From a virus, in the IMG/VR virus record IMGVR_UViG_3300035199_001057, positions 1 through 64,000 of that record: 64,000 bases of DNA; one strand, written 5' to 3'. The translations under genes were made by a program, and so were the position numbers. The notes below the pieces were generated by a model. It saw only the letters and a list, made by a program, of their open reading frames with translations, searched no databases and was not told the origin of the DNA. This document shows, one piece after another, positions 52,638 through 61,017 of the stretch. Every line of letters begins with the position of its first letter. Within the stretch, counting starts at the first letter, position 1.

Positions 52638-53873
52638 TCATTCTCTTCCTATCACTTCAAAGGCAGGGCATGGAACAATAAATTTGCCCCCCTGGTTTAA
52701 AAACGCTGCCTCCCTTTCTACAAATTCTTTGATGAAATGCCAGGGCAACACTAATAGATAGTCCGGTGAGGCCTCTCTCATCTCTTTTTCTGAAATAATA
52801 GGAATATTAGTTCCTACCGTGTATTTGCCAAACTTGGCTGGGCTGCGCTCAGCGATGGCCGTAATATCATCAGGCGTGAGGCCATAGTACTGAAGAAGCG
52901 TGTTACCCTTTGTAGAGGCTCCGTAACCATACACAGTCTTACCTTTGGCTATTTCTCCACGAATAAAATCAACTGTTTGCTTTTTCATCTTTTCTAATTT
53001 AGTGTAAAATTCTTTCCACACTTCCGGCTTGGAAATGTCGGAATGCTCTTGCTCATAAGCGAGGATGGTATTGACTCGAAACTCACACACGTCGCGCAAT
53101 GGCGTGGTGCCAAATGATGTTTCTTTGGCAATAGTTTTCTGAAGGTAGACTCGGCATGAGCCGCCGTTTGTGTCATTTAAAGAGCAGTCGACAATTTTAA
53201 ATCCATGGGGTTCTACTAGCTTTTTCATACTGTTGAGTGAAAAATAGTACACATGTTCATGGCAAATATTGTCAAAGGCCATTTGCTTAACCATCAGAGG
53301 GGTATAAGAGAGTTGAACCACCCAAACACCATCATCTTCTAGAATATTGTAAACGTCTTCAATGAAAGGGTTGGGGTCATCCAAATCATAGAACATGGCA
53401 ATCGTTGTTACCACCTTACATTTTTTATCCCCATAGCCGCTTTTTTGGTACGAACTGTAAGAAAAGTAGTCTTGAACAACGCTATCTGCCACCTGAGAAG
53501 ATAATTCAACAAAGGAGTCTTCAACTGGGTCAATGCCGACTTTGATAAATTCATCCGGAATAAATCTAAACATTGTTCCATCATTACATGCGATGTCCAG
53601 CCAAACATCGTCTTTTTGATATTTGATGCGGCTGCTGACTTCTTCGGCGATGTTCTTCAACTGGTTCGTCATCGAAGCGTTGGTTCCAGATCGATACCAA
53701 TATTTACCGTACATTTTGTCGGGATCTACCACTTGTGTGAGGCGGGGAGCCCCGATTTTTTCATCCATTACCAAAGTGAGAGCGGCTTTTTCTTTGCCCT
53801 CATATTCCTTATTAATGTCCGTTAAAAAGTCTGATATAAAATGGCTTCCTAGATCAAGTAGATTCTCTGTCAT
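52638..53873 (-). CDS. NDP-hexose C-methyltransferase family protein
   Basis: A 411-residue protein of the sugar C-methyltransferase family (TylC3/NovU-like), which adds a methyl to C3 or C5 of a dTDP-keto-sugar. The layout is typical. An N-terminal domain ends in GKYWYRSGTN. The SAM motif is WLDIACNDGT (91-100). CHEHVYYFSL (~209-218) and NGGSCRVY are the catalytic-domain motifs, and the C-terminal domain has YGASTKGNTLL and PGT-like GTNIPI. The N-terminal domain usually binds zinc through four cysteines, yet the equivalent stretches here (TENLLDLGSH and LTLVMDEKIGAPRLTQV) have none. The ATG at 53873 has GGAGAA upstream. It fits with the 2,3-dehydratase and ketoreductase further upstream in making a branched dideoxysugar. 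Confidence 0.8.
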   Translation of the reverse strand: MTENLLDLGSHFISDFLTDINKEYEGKEKAALTLVMDEKIGAPRLTQVVDPDKMYGKYWYRSGTNASMTNQLKNIAEEVSSRIKYQKDDVWLDIACNDGTMFRFIPDEFIKVGIDPVEDSFVELSSQVADSVVQDYFSYSSYQKSGYGDKKCKVVTTIAMFYDLDDPNPFIEDVYNILEDDGVWVVQLSYTPLMVKQMAFDNICHEHVYYFSLNSMKKLVEPHGFKIVDCSLNDTNGGSCRVYLQKTIAKETSFGTTPLRDVCEFRVNTILAYEQEHSDISKPEVWKEFYTKLEKMKKQTVDFIRGEIAKGKTVYGYGASTKGNTLLQYYGLTPDDITAIAERSPAKFGKYTVGTNIPIISEKEMREASPDYLLVLPWHFIKEFVEREAAFLNQGGKFIVPCPAFEVIGRE

Positions 53874-53874
53874 C

Positions 53875-54519
53875 TTAGTTTTCTCCTTTTATATAGAAAT
53901 CATTTATTTTCCAGCGTGCATCCTTTATATACCCAAACGCATTCAAATAAGTCTCAATTTGACCATCGTCATAGTTATCCTCTATTACCAATAAAGAAAC
54001 ATTCCACCTTTTCAGGTTTAAGCCTTTTAAGACGTCTAGTTCTGTGCCCTCGGTGTCAATTGATATGAAATCAATGTTGGTTCCTATGTCGGCGTCTTCT
54101 AAAATAGAATCTAGCGTTCTTACCTCGACAGGGATCTCGTAGGTATCGTTTATAAGGCCGCGGCCTTCGTGGTCGGCAACTAAGCGTTGATCGGGTTCGA
54201 GTCCACTAATTGAAGACATTATATTGTTTCTACCAATATCGTAGACCGTAAACATTACTTCTGAGGCGTTCTCTTTGCCGCAAGCGTACTGTACGGCCTC
54301 CTTACGAGTCTCTTCAACTAGTTTATAGTACTCCGGGTTGGGCTCTATACACAGCGCACGCCACCCTTTTTTCTCAAAGTACAGCGTGTTCGAGCCCCGC
54401 GTTCCGTTTGCGGCCCCAACTTCGACGCAATTGCCTCTTTCTTTCCCATGAAAGTAAAGTTCTATCAGCACGTCCGTGCTAAATTGCCCATGATATCCTT
54501 TGATGGGTTCATAATTCAT
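53875..54519 (-). CDS. FkbM-family methyltransferase
   Basis: A 214-residue protein. The SAM-binding loop is NCVEVGAANGT (30-40). ALCIEPNPEYY is motif II, and FISIDTEGTELDVLKGLNL is the FkbM hallmark, with D-T-E-G and the following leucine-rich helix. It probably O-methylates a sugar hydroxyl. The gene starts at an ATG at 54519 directly after the preceding stop and runs into the C-methyltransferase with a one-base gap, so the two are co-translated. The acceptor is not identifiable. Confidence 0.8.
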   Translation of the reverse strand: MNYEPIKGYHGQFSTDVLIELYFHGKERGNCVEVGAANGTRGSNTLYFEKKGWRALCIEPNPEYYKLVEETRKEAVQYACGKENASEVMFTVYDIGRNNIMSSISGLEPDQRLVADHEGRGLINDTYEIPVEVRTLDSILEDADIGTNIDFISIDTEGTELDVLKGLNLKRWNVSLLVIEDNYDDGQIETYLNAFGYIKDARWKINDFYIKGEN

Positions 54520-55230
54520 TTAACTCTGTTCCTTGCGCTTTTTTATACATTCTAATATGAGGTCCATGTCTTCCATTTGAAATGGACCGGAACAGCCATA
54601 CGGGCGGCGACAGTCCCAACGGGGAACGGGCACTCCTTTGCGATATATATTCGCAGCTTCAAAGACATTCTCGGGATGATCTGACGAAATAATGGTCGCC
54701 CCGTCCTTCATAGACTCTGCTATATTGGACAATTCAAAGTCCCAAGCCGAGAATCCCGGCTTCAAATATCTTTGAAAGTATTTCTTCCGCCAAATAGAGG
54801 GATGAAGCGTTGTGCGATAAGTGGCAGTCTGGTTAAGACATACTAGGCCCTCTTTATACGGGTCCGCGTTTCCATTTAAATGGGTATCCAAAACCGCCTT
54901 ATCGGCGCGTCCGTGCTTTATTTCCTCTTCCAAGAGAGCCATTCTTTCTAGATTTACGTAATTCATTAGCATCATATCCTCGACGGTTACAATGAAATAT
55001 TCGTCCTCTAAAGACTCAATAAAGGGGATGAGAGGGTCAGTCCACACAAGGCCGAAATCTTCCTGCTTGCCCAAAGAATGAAAAGTACAGTTAGAAGGCA
55101 AATCCGGCGCTGAGTCGGGGTCAAACCCTAAAAAAACAATCTCTTGGCCCGGCCAATGTTTGTTGAACAAATGGCTATAGGGCTCTAGCAAAAAAGCGTA
55201 TTGATTAGAGGTAGTTACCAAAACTTTCAT
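54520..55230 (-). CDS. Probable glycosyltransferase-like protein
   Basis: A 236-residue protein starting at the ATG at 55230, which overlaps the GMD stop as TAATG; an in-frame start at 55245 is less likely. The N-terminus (MKVLVTTSNQYAFLLEPYS) is a beta-strand-turn typical of nucleotide-sugar-binding folds. VTVEDMMLMN near residue 85 may serve as the acidic donor-binding site, and a W-D-F-E-L-S segment near residue 165 lies where many GT-A enzymes have their acceptor helix. I could not place it in a named family. Context among GMD, GT8-like and methyltransferase genes suggests glycan assembly. Confidence 0.5.
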   Translation of the reverse strand: MKVLVTTSNQYAFLLEPYSHLFNKHWPGQEIVFLGFDPDSAPDLPSNCTFHSLGKQEDFGLVWTDPLIPFIESLEDEYFIVTVEDMMLMNYVNLERMALLEEEIKHGRADKAVLDTHLNGNADPYKEGLVCLNQTATYRTTLHPSIWRKKYFQRYLKPGFSAWDFELSNIAESMKDGATIISSDHPENVFEAANIYRKGVPVPRWDCRRPYGCSGPFQMEDMDLILECIKKRKEQS

Positions 55231-56195
55231 TATGAATTTTCCCAAATTTTAATGTCATTCAGGACCATTTTGCGTACCATCTCTTCAAAAGAAACTTTGG
55301 GCGCCCATCCTAGGGCTTTCTGAGCCTTGGCCGCACTGCCCACCAAAACATCTACCTCGGCCGGGCGCATGTGTCGCGGGTCTTGTTGAACATACTGTTG
55401 CCAATTTTCTATGCCAACGCAGTGAAAAGCCGCTTTTAGAAAATCTCTTACAGAGTGGGTTTCGCCGGTCGCGATCACATAATCATCCGGTTTAGGCTGC
55501 TGCAGCATCATCCACATCGCTTCGACGTAATCGGGCGCATAGCCCCAGTCGCGCTTCGCATCTACGTTTCCTAAAGAGATATGGTCTGCTATGCCTAAAT
55601 GAATTTTGGCGACCCCATCGGAAATCTTTCGCGTGACGAACTCTATACCGCGGCGCTCTGATTCATGGTTAAACAAAATTCCGCTGCAGGCGTAGACACC
55701 GTAAGACTCTCTATAATTTTTAGTTATCCAGTGGCCATAAACTTTAGCGACGCCATAAGGACTACGCGGGTAAAATCGAGTAGTTTCAGTCTGGGGCGTC
55801 TCCGTGACTTTTCCAAACATTTCGGAAGTTGAAGCCTGATAGAATCGAACTGGTTTATCGTAGGCGCGCACAGCTTCGAGCATTCGCAAGACACCTAATG
55901 CGTCAACGTCGCCAGTAGCTTCTGGGGAGTTCCAGCTTTCCCCTACAAAGGACATGGCGCCGAGATTATAAATTTCATCGGGTTGTGCCATTTGGATACA
56001 CCGCAATAAAGAGTTTTGGTCAGTCAAATCCCCGTTAATAAAGGTTATTTTCCCCTCTAGGTGCTTTGTATTAACTCTGTTTTTGGTGGAGGAGCGACGC
56101 TCCATACCATAAATCTTATAATCCTTGGTTAATAAAAAATCAGCCAAGTAGCTTCCGTCTTGGCCATTAACGCCTGTAATCAATGCTGTTTTCAA
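55230..56195 (-). CDS. gmd: GDP-mannose 4,6-dehydratase
   Basis: A 321-residue short-chain dehydrogenase/reductase that converts GDP-mannose to GDP-4-keto-6-deoxymannose. The N-terminus GVNGQDGSYLADFLL is diagnostic of GMD. The catalytic residues are Thr123, Ser124 and Glu125 in ASTSEMFG, and Tyr147 and Lys151 in YGVAK. NHESERRG and RDWGYAPDYVEAMWMML are also typical. Length is close to bacterial GMD (~345-370), slightly short. The start is a TTG at 56195 with GGGGAGG upstream. The product normally feeds GDP-fucose, GDP-rhamnose, colitose or perosamine routes, but no reductase or aminotransferase for this keto-sugar was seen here. Confidence 0.92.
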   Translation of the reverse strand: MKTALITGVNGQDGSYLADFLLTKDYKIYGMERRSSTKNRVNTKHLEGKITFINGDLTDQNSLLRCIQMAQPDEIYNLGAMSFVGESWNSPEATGDVDALGVLRMLEAVRAYDKPVRFYQASTSEMFGKVTETPQTETTRFYPRSPYGVAKVYGHWITKNYRESYGVYACSGILFNHESERRGIEFVTRKISDGVAKIHLGIADHISLGNVDAKRDWGYAPDYVEAMWMMLQQPKPDDYVIATGETHSVRDFLKAAFHCVGIENWQQYVQQDPRHMRPAEVDVLVGSAAKAQKALGWAPKVSFEEMVRKMVLNDIKIWENS

Positions 56196-56223
56196 GTTGC
56201 CTCCCCAGATGTTTTATAGACCA

Positions 56224-56925
56224 TTATCCGTATACTCTTTGATAGTCCAATTTAGCCTGGTCTAGTTTGTTGTCGATACCTTGGGCCTTGGCGTCTTCAA
56301 ACAAGCCGACGCCTGCGTAGTGTATAATATGGGAATCAAACCGGCTTGGCCCTCCATTCCAGTCTTGCGAAAACATGGTCATGTGATTAAATTTGTAGCC
56401 TAAGTCGTTGATCTCAAAGCCATTCTTTTTAATTAGATACCCTATATGTACATCATCGCTGCCCCAGTCAGTCCAATATTCCCCGTTGATTTTCGTATAA
56501 ATCTCTCGATGTTCTTTGGATGTAACGAAAACGCCAGTATTTATATATTCCCGATTCCAGCCAATAGCGCCAAATTTTTGCTGCGCAAGATAGATGCTCT
56601 GCAGGCGCGCATGCTGGCGAGGGCCTTTATCCTCGCAACACGTGCCAATTTCATCGGGGTCTACAACTTCAAAAAGATTAGGGCAGTTTGGCATAATCAA
56701 GGTATCCGTATCTATATGTAAAATTCTATCATATTCCTCATGAAGCTCATAATGCTTCATGATACGATAATGCCAGCGGCCGTCGCCAACATCGCAATCA
56801 GTAACATAATCAATCACCTGAAAATCGGCGCCAACTTTCGCGGCGTACTCTTTTAGGAGAGGATGAGTTAAGGCAACCCAATCGGGAATTCGATTGTCTG
56901 CGCGCGTAGTTATTAATAATTTCAT
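56224..56925 (-). CDS. Glycosyltransferase, GT8-like
   Basis: A 233-residue protein with a GT-A fold. ILHIDTDTLIMPN (68-80) holds the metal- and nucleotide-binding DxD (Asp72-Thr73-Asp74), INTGVFVTS follows at the acceptor site, and IIHYAG near residue 208 corresponds to the HxxGxxKPW-type end motif of GT8 enzymes. The family transfers galactose, glucose or related sugars from UDP donors with retention. It would add a sugar to a host or virion glycan. The start ATG overlaps the sulfotransferase-FkbM stop as ATGA. The substrate is unknown. Confidence 0.75.
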   Translation of the reverse strand: MKLLITTRADNRIPDWVALTHPLLKEYAAKVGADFQVIDYVTDCDVGDGRWHYRIMKHYELHEEYDRILHIDTDTLIMPNCPNLFEVVDPDEIGTCCEDKGPRQHARLQSIYLAQQKFGAIGWNREYINTGVFVTSKEHREIYTKINGEYWTDWGSDDVHIGYLIKKNGFEINDLGYKFNHMTMFSQDWNGGPSRFDSHIIHYAGVGLFEDAKAQGIDNKLDQAKLDYQRVYG

Positions 56926-58361
56926 TTTTTAATCTTTTCTTGAGGAATACAAATATATTCTCCCCACTTGGTTAAAGAAGGTACGCGCTGGCCGAAATCA
57001 TTGTAAACATTATAGCCTAGCCTATCAAACGTTTCAAAATCAAAACCTCCATCTTCGGGCTTGACAAAACCGGGATAGCCTTCATATGATATATCCATTC
57101 CTGCATGGAAACCTATTTGCCATATAGGTCTTACGTTTTCAAGAATATTTTTCATTCCAAAAAGGGCTAAAGTTTCCATGCCCTCGATGTCCAACTTCAC
57201 AAAATCAGGAGGTTTTATATTGTTTTCTTTTACATAATCATCAAAAACAACATATGAAATTTTTCTGGCCACGGGATCATCATCAGTACAATCATTAAAT
57301 TTAGTCGTTACTACTTTTTTCTCGTTATTCAAAGCACATAAATATAATTCAATATTATACGGTTCACAGTTTTTCTTGGCCCGGTCGAAATTATCCGGAA
57401 AACCCTCAAAAGCAGATACTTCCATTCCTTCTAAGGCCATCGTGATGCCAAAAGTTCCAATATAAGCGCCGATATCGTACACAACGCTTCCGGGTTTAAT
57501 TAACCTTAGTATTTTATCAAAATTGTGATCGGCTCTTCTATATAAATTTCCTTGAAGAATATATCTATCAATGTTATTGCCGGATGCAAAAAGATCATAA
57601 AATTTAATGTCATGACCCTTATAGTTAACTGTCGCATCCTTTTTTTGAATTGAAGGAAGAGTGGCGTGGTTATATCCAAAAAACTCTGAATAGGGTCTTA
57701 GGTCTTCGAAAAGCGCGGCTACATCCACTTTACATTTGCGCCAGTCGGCAAAAAACTCATCATAAATTTGATATTTTCGTTTATATAAACCTACTTGGCT
57801 TTTATCAAGCGTCTTATAGCGCCACCCCTTTTGAACAGTGCGATATCTTCCTATAAAATTATTCATATTTTCGTTGTAAGGTATTTCACAAAATTGGCAC
57901 ACCTCTTTAACTGTGTCATGAAATTCTAGGATTATATCCTCCATTTTAATTAACTTTATTCTTTCCGGATAATTTTCCGTAATATGGACATAAACTTGTT
58001 TCATCCACTCAATATCTTCTAAGCAGCCCTGGTGTGTGGCGTCGTCTGCTAATCCGTAAGATGGGCCTTCATGGCCGGGTTGACCGCGGTAGATTTTAGA
58101 CAAAGCCATATCTCTAGGGTCTCGTATTGTCCACAAGATTTTCATTTTCGGATTGTTGTCTAAAAAGGCACTAACCTGTTCTACATTATCGATATATACT
58201 GTATCACACTTGCTTAAATAATTCTCATAAACCAATTGACCTCTACGTACCACTTGTTTATCTTCAGCCATAGGAGTAGCTTCAAGTTCCGGAGAGCCAC
58301 GTAAAATTTCTAATAACATATTGGTGCCAGTTCGGCCACAACTTAAAACTAAAACACTCAT
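56922..58361 (-). CDS. Bifunctional sulfotransferase-FkbM methyltransferase
   Basis: A 479-residue fusion. Residues ~1-225 are a PAPS-dependent sulfotransferase: VLSCGRTGTNMLLEIL (5-20) is the 5'-phosphosulfate-binding loop and ILWTIRDPRDMALS (75-88) binds the 3'-phosphate through Arg and Ser. The remaining ~250 residues are an FkbM methyltransferase: VVYDIGAYIGTFG (~293-305) binds SAM and FVKLDIEGMETLALFGM (~385-405) is the family hallmark. It could transfer sulfate and methyl to neighbouring hydroxyls of the same glycan. GGGGG lies 7 bases upstream of the ATG at 58361. PAPS would be supplied by the APS kinase of this island. The acceptor (sugar or tyrosine) is not shown by sequence. Confidence 0.8.
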   Translation of the reverse strand: MSVLVLSCGRTGTNMLLEILRGSPELEATPMAEDKQVVRRGQLVYENYLSKCDTVYIDNVEQVSAFLDNNPKMKILWTIRDPRDMALSKIYRGQPGHEGPSYGLADDATHQGCLEDIEWMKQVYVHITENYPERIKLIKMEDIILEFHDTVKEVCQFCEIPYNENMNNFIGRYRTVQKGWRYKTLDKSQVGLYKRKYQIYDEFFADWRKCKVDVAALFEDLRPYSEFFGYNHATLPSIQKKDATVNYKGHDIKFYDLFASGNNIDRYILQGNLYRRADHNFDKILRLIKPGSVVYDIGAYIGTFGITMALEGMEVSAFEGFPDNFDRAKKNCEPYNIELYLCALNNEKKVVTTKFNDCTDDDPVARKISYVVFDDYVKENNIKPPDFVKLDIEGMETLALFGMKNILENVRPIWQIGFHAGMDISYEGYPGFVKPEDGGFDFETFDRLGYNVYNDFGQRVPSLTKWGEYICIPQEKIKK

Positions 58362-58363
58362 TT

Positions 58364-59086
58364 TTAATCCCCCTTATACACTGCCCAATTCGTCTCATGA
58401 TACGAACCCATGGTACCCGCATCAGACCACTTACCCTCTAATATATCAAATGAACAAATGTCCTCTCCGATGAAAAAATTGTTTACAGTAGAGATTTCAT
58501 ATTCGCCACGATCGGAGCGCTTTATTTTATCGATAACATCAAACACTTTATTACTGTAAAAATATATGCCTATACATGCTAAATTTGTTTGCGGCTTAAG
58601 TGGCTTTTCGTCAACACGAATTAGTCTATCTTTTTTAAACACTCCTACTCCATATCTACGCGGGTCCGCAACGCGTTTAAAAAATAATCTACATTCTTCA
58701 TTACTAATTTTAAAGCTTGTTACATAAGATTTTAAACTATCTTTAAAGATATTATCACCCAAAATTACTGCACACGTGTCATCACCAACAAAATCTCTAC
58801 AAAGTTGTAATGCGCCAGCAATCCCATCAGGTTCATCTTGTACTCTATAAGTAAAGGAGCATCCATATTCTTTGCCGCTGCCGAGGAGAGTCATGATATT
58901 TCCGCAATGTTCTACTCCAGTGATTATCATTATATCTTCAATTCCAGCTTCAACAAGCTTGCGTATTGGATGGTTAATCATAGGCTCTCCACCTAAAGGT
59001 AGAAGATGCTTGTTTGTTACCTTTGTAAGAGGATACAATCTGGTACCCTTCCCTCCAGCTAAAATAATTCCTTTAATTTTTCTCAT
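58364..59086 (-). CDS. rmlA: Glucose-1-phosphate thymidylyltransferase-type nucleotidyltransferase
   Basis: A 240-residue enzyme that would activate glucose-1-phosphate with dTTP to dTDP-glucose. The N-terminal loop IILAGGKGTRLYPLTKVTNKH, read as GGKGTRLYP (11-19) plus the following Lys, is diagnostic. VILGDNIF provides the metal-binding Asp, DEKPLKPQ the sugar-binding Glu-Lys, and WSDAGTM the second metal Asp. It is ~50 residues shorter than bacterial RmlA (~290) and lacks the allosteric C-terminal helices, as in some archaeal and phage forms. It overlaps the 3' end of rmlB by 14 bases. Only a weak ribosome site is seen, so coupling to rmlB is likely. Confidence 0.88.
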   Translation of the reverse strand: MRKIKGIILAGGKGTRLYPLTKVTNKHLLPLGGEPMINHPIRKLVEAGIEDIMIITGVEHCGNIMTLLGSGKEYGCSFTYRVQDEPDGIAGALQLCRDFVGDDTCAVILGDNIFKDSLKSYVTSFKISNEECRLFFKRVADPRRYGVGVFKKDRLIRVDEKPLKPQTNLACIGIYFYSNKVFDVIDKIKRSDRGEYEISTVNNFFIGEDICSFDILEGKWSDAGTMGSYHETNWAVYKGD

Positions 59087-60026
59087 AATACCATTCTATT
59101 GTTTTTTTAATCCCCTCGGAAAAAGTACTTTTAGGCTCCCATGCTAGCTCTAATAAAATTTTTGTATTATCAATAGCATATCTAAAATCATGCCCCAGGC
59201 GATCTGTGACATACTCAATATATTCATCCGGATGGACATCCATTAGGCCGCATATGGTTGTTATTACATCAATATTTCTTTTTTCGCAATTCGAACCAAT
59301 ACAATAAGTTTCTCCTAAATTTCCATTAATAAAGACATCCCACACACCTTCACAGTGATCTTTTACATAAATCCAATCTCTTACATTTACACCTTTACCA
59401 TAAAGAGGGATCTTCTCTTTGCTTAAAATGGAACTTATAACAGTGGGGATAAATTTTTCTTTGTGCTGCCGCGGCCCATAGTTATTAGAGCAATTGGAAA
59501 TCGTAATAGGCAGCTTAAATGTATGAAAATATGATTTAACGAGAAAATCAGAAGAAGCTTTAGAGGCTGAGTAGGGATTATGTGGGTTATATGGAGTTGT
59601 TTCGCTAAATTTGCCCGTTGGTCCCAGATCTCCATATACCTCATCCGTGGAAACATGATGAAATCTAATCACATCAGAAGCACGTGCGACCTTAAGCAGG
59701 TTGAACGTTCCTACAATATTGCTTTGTATAAAAACATCAGGATCTGTAATTGAATTATCTACATGACTCTCTGCCGCTAAATGAACCACATGAGTTATCT
59801 TGTGTCTTGTAAAAACATCAGCTAACTCGTCTAAAGAACATAAATTTACTTTTTCAAAAAAATATTTCTCATCATTCGAAAAGTCTTCTGTATTCTTAAG
59901 GTTGCCGGCATAAGTAAGGGCATCTAAATTTACTACTCTAGACACAGCGTTTCTTTTGGTTTGCAATACCATTTCTATAAAATTCGAACCAATAAACCCG
60001 GATCCGCCTGTTACCAATAAGTTCAA
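59073..60026 (-). CDS. rmlB: dTDP-glucose 4,6-dehydratase
   Basis: A 317-residue enzyme converting dTDP-glucose to dTDP-4-keto-6-deoxyglucose, the branch point for deoxysugars. TGGSGFIGSNF (6-16) binds NAD; HVSTDEVYGD gives the catalytic Thr127, Asp128 and Glu129; YSASKAS gives Tyr152 and Lys156. ISNCSNNYGPRQ and the GKGVNVRDWIYV stretch are diagnostic of RmlB. The start is a TTG at 60026 with GAGG 5 bases upstream. It follows the ketoreductase after 54 bases and overlaps rmlA. rmlC and rmlD are not in the window, so the product is not obviously rhamnose. Confidence 0.92.
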   Translation of the reverse strand: MNLLVTGGSGFIGSNFIEMVLQTKRNAVSRVVNLDALTYAGNLKNTEDFSNDEKYFFEKVNLCSLDELADVFTRHKITHVVHLAAESHVDNSITDPDVFIQSNIVGTFNLLKVARASDVIRFHHVSTDEVYGDLGPTGKFSETTPYNPHNPYSASKASSDFLVKSYFHTFKLPITISNCSNNYGPRQHKEKFIPTVISSILSKEKIPLYGKGVNVRDWIYVKDHCEGVWDVFINGNLGETYCIGSNCEKRNIDVITTICGLMDVHPDEYIEYVTDRLGHDFRYAIDNTKILLELAWEPKSTFSEGIKKTIEWYYEKN

Positions 60027-60080
60027 TATAACCTCGCCTTACAGTTTTTTATAATACTTTATATTGCTTAAATCTTTAAA

Positions 60081-61016
60081 TTAATTTTTGAGCTTTTCAA
60101 TAAAAGCAATTCTTTCTAGAACATCAGAACCATATGATATTTTTTTATCAATGCGTTCAGAAAACACGTTTAACATGTTAACAAAATGATCTTCTTTCGC
60201 CGTCGGGTGCTTTACACAATTTCCATTAGACCAGACTTCAATAGGTAGTTCACATTGAGAAGGGCGCGTAAATACTCTACTTGCCTTTAAAATGCCCTTG
60301 GTGCCCCACGCTATTATTTCATTACGATACGCATGCCCCAAGCCATAAGAAATATTTGCTATTGAGTTGGGGTACTTAAATTGTATATATCCTCTTTCGT
60401 CCACGCCGGTTCTTTCATCATAAAAATTACAATGTGATATATCAAGGTGGCTAGTTCCCAAAATTGAGAATACAAAACTAAGTGGATATATCAAACAGTC
60501 CAACATTGCGCCGCCGCCTAATTCTTTAAAATAGCGAATATTTTTTTTATCATCAAAATGCGGAAAACCAAAATGAGCTTCAAGACATTTTATTTTTCCA
60601 ACATGTGTTGATAAGGTTTTTATTTGTTTTTGTATTGGATGGAACTCGTACATTAGCGCCTCCATACAACATAATTTCTTTTCTAGCGCTAGTTGAAAAA
60701 GCTCATTAGCTTGAGAGTGAGTTTCCGTAAAGGTTTTTTCCATCAAAAGGTGCTTTCCCGATTCAAGTACTTTCTTGCCCCACTCATAATGCAGCCCTAC
60801 CGGTAAAGAAACATATATAGCCTCTACATCGCTACTTAACAACTCTTCATAAGAAAAAGCTGCCGTGTAATTTTCTTGCGCTTGTGCGGTTGCCTTTGTG
60901 GCGTCTCTCGAAGCTATGCCAGAAAGTACAAAACTATTACATTCTTTAATAGCCGGAATTACAGATCTTTTAGCAATTGAGGAACACCCCAGTATACCAA
61001 TTTTTTTGTTTTGCAT
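60081..61016 (-). CDS. Gfo/Idh/MocA oxidoreductase, probable NDP-hexose 3-ketoreductase
   Basis: A 311-residue NAD(P)-dependent oxidoreductase. IGILGCSSIAKRSVIPAI (6-23) is the cofactor-binding loop, LMEKTFTE carries the family's Glu93-Lys94 pair, and YFKELGGGAMLDCLIYP is the active-site helix typical of the family. Members near a 2,3-dehydratase (KijD10 type) reduce C3 of the diketo-sugar formed by that enzyme, giving a 2,6-dideoxy-4-keto sugar. It begins one base after the stop of the 2,3-dehydratase, a strong argument for this substrate. The local DNA is very AT-rich. Assignment to C3 reduction is by context. Confidence 0.78.
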   Translation of the reverse strand: MQNKKIGILGCSSIAKRSVIPAIKECNSFVLSGIASRDATKATAQAQENYTAAFSYEELLSSDVEAIYVSLPVGLHYEWGKKVLESGKHLLMEKTFTETHSQANELFQLALEKKLCCMEALMYEFHPIQKQIKTLSTHVGKIKCLEAHFGFPHFDDKKNIRYFKELGGGAMLDCLIYPLSFVFSILGTSHLDISHCNFYDERTGVDERGYIQFKYPNSIANISYGLGHAYRNEIIAWGTKGILKASRVFTRPSQCELPIEVWSNGNCVKHPTAKEDHFVNMLNVFSERIDKKISYGSDVLERIAFIEKLKN

Positions 61017-61017
61017 T

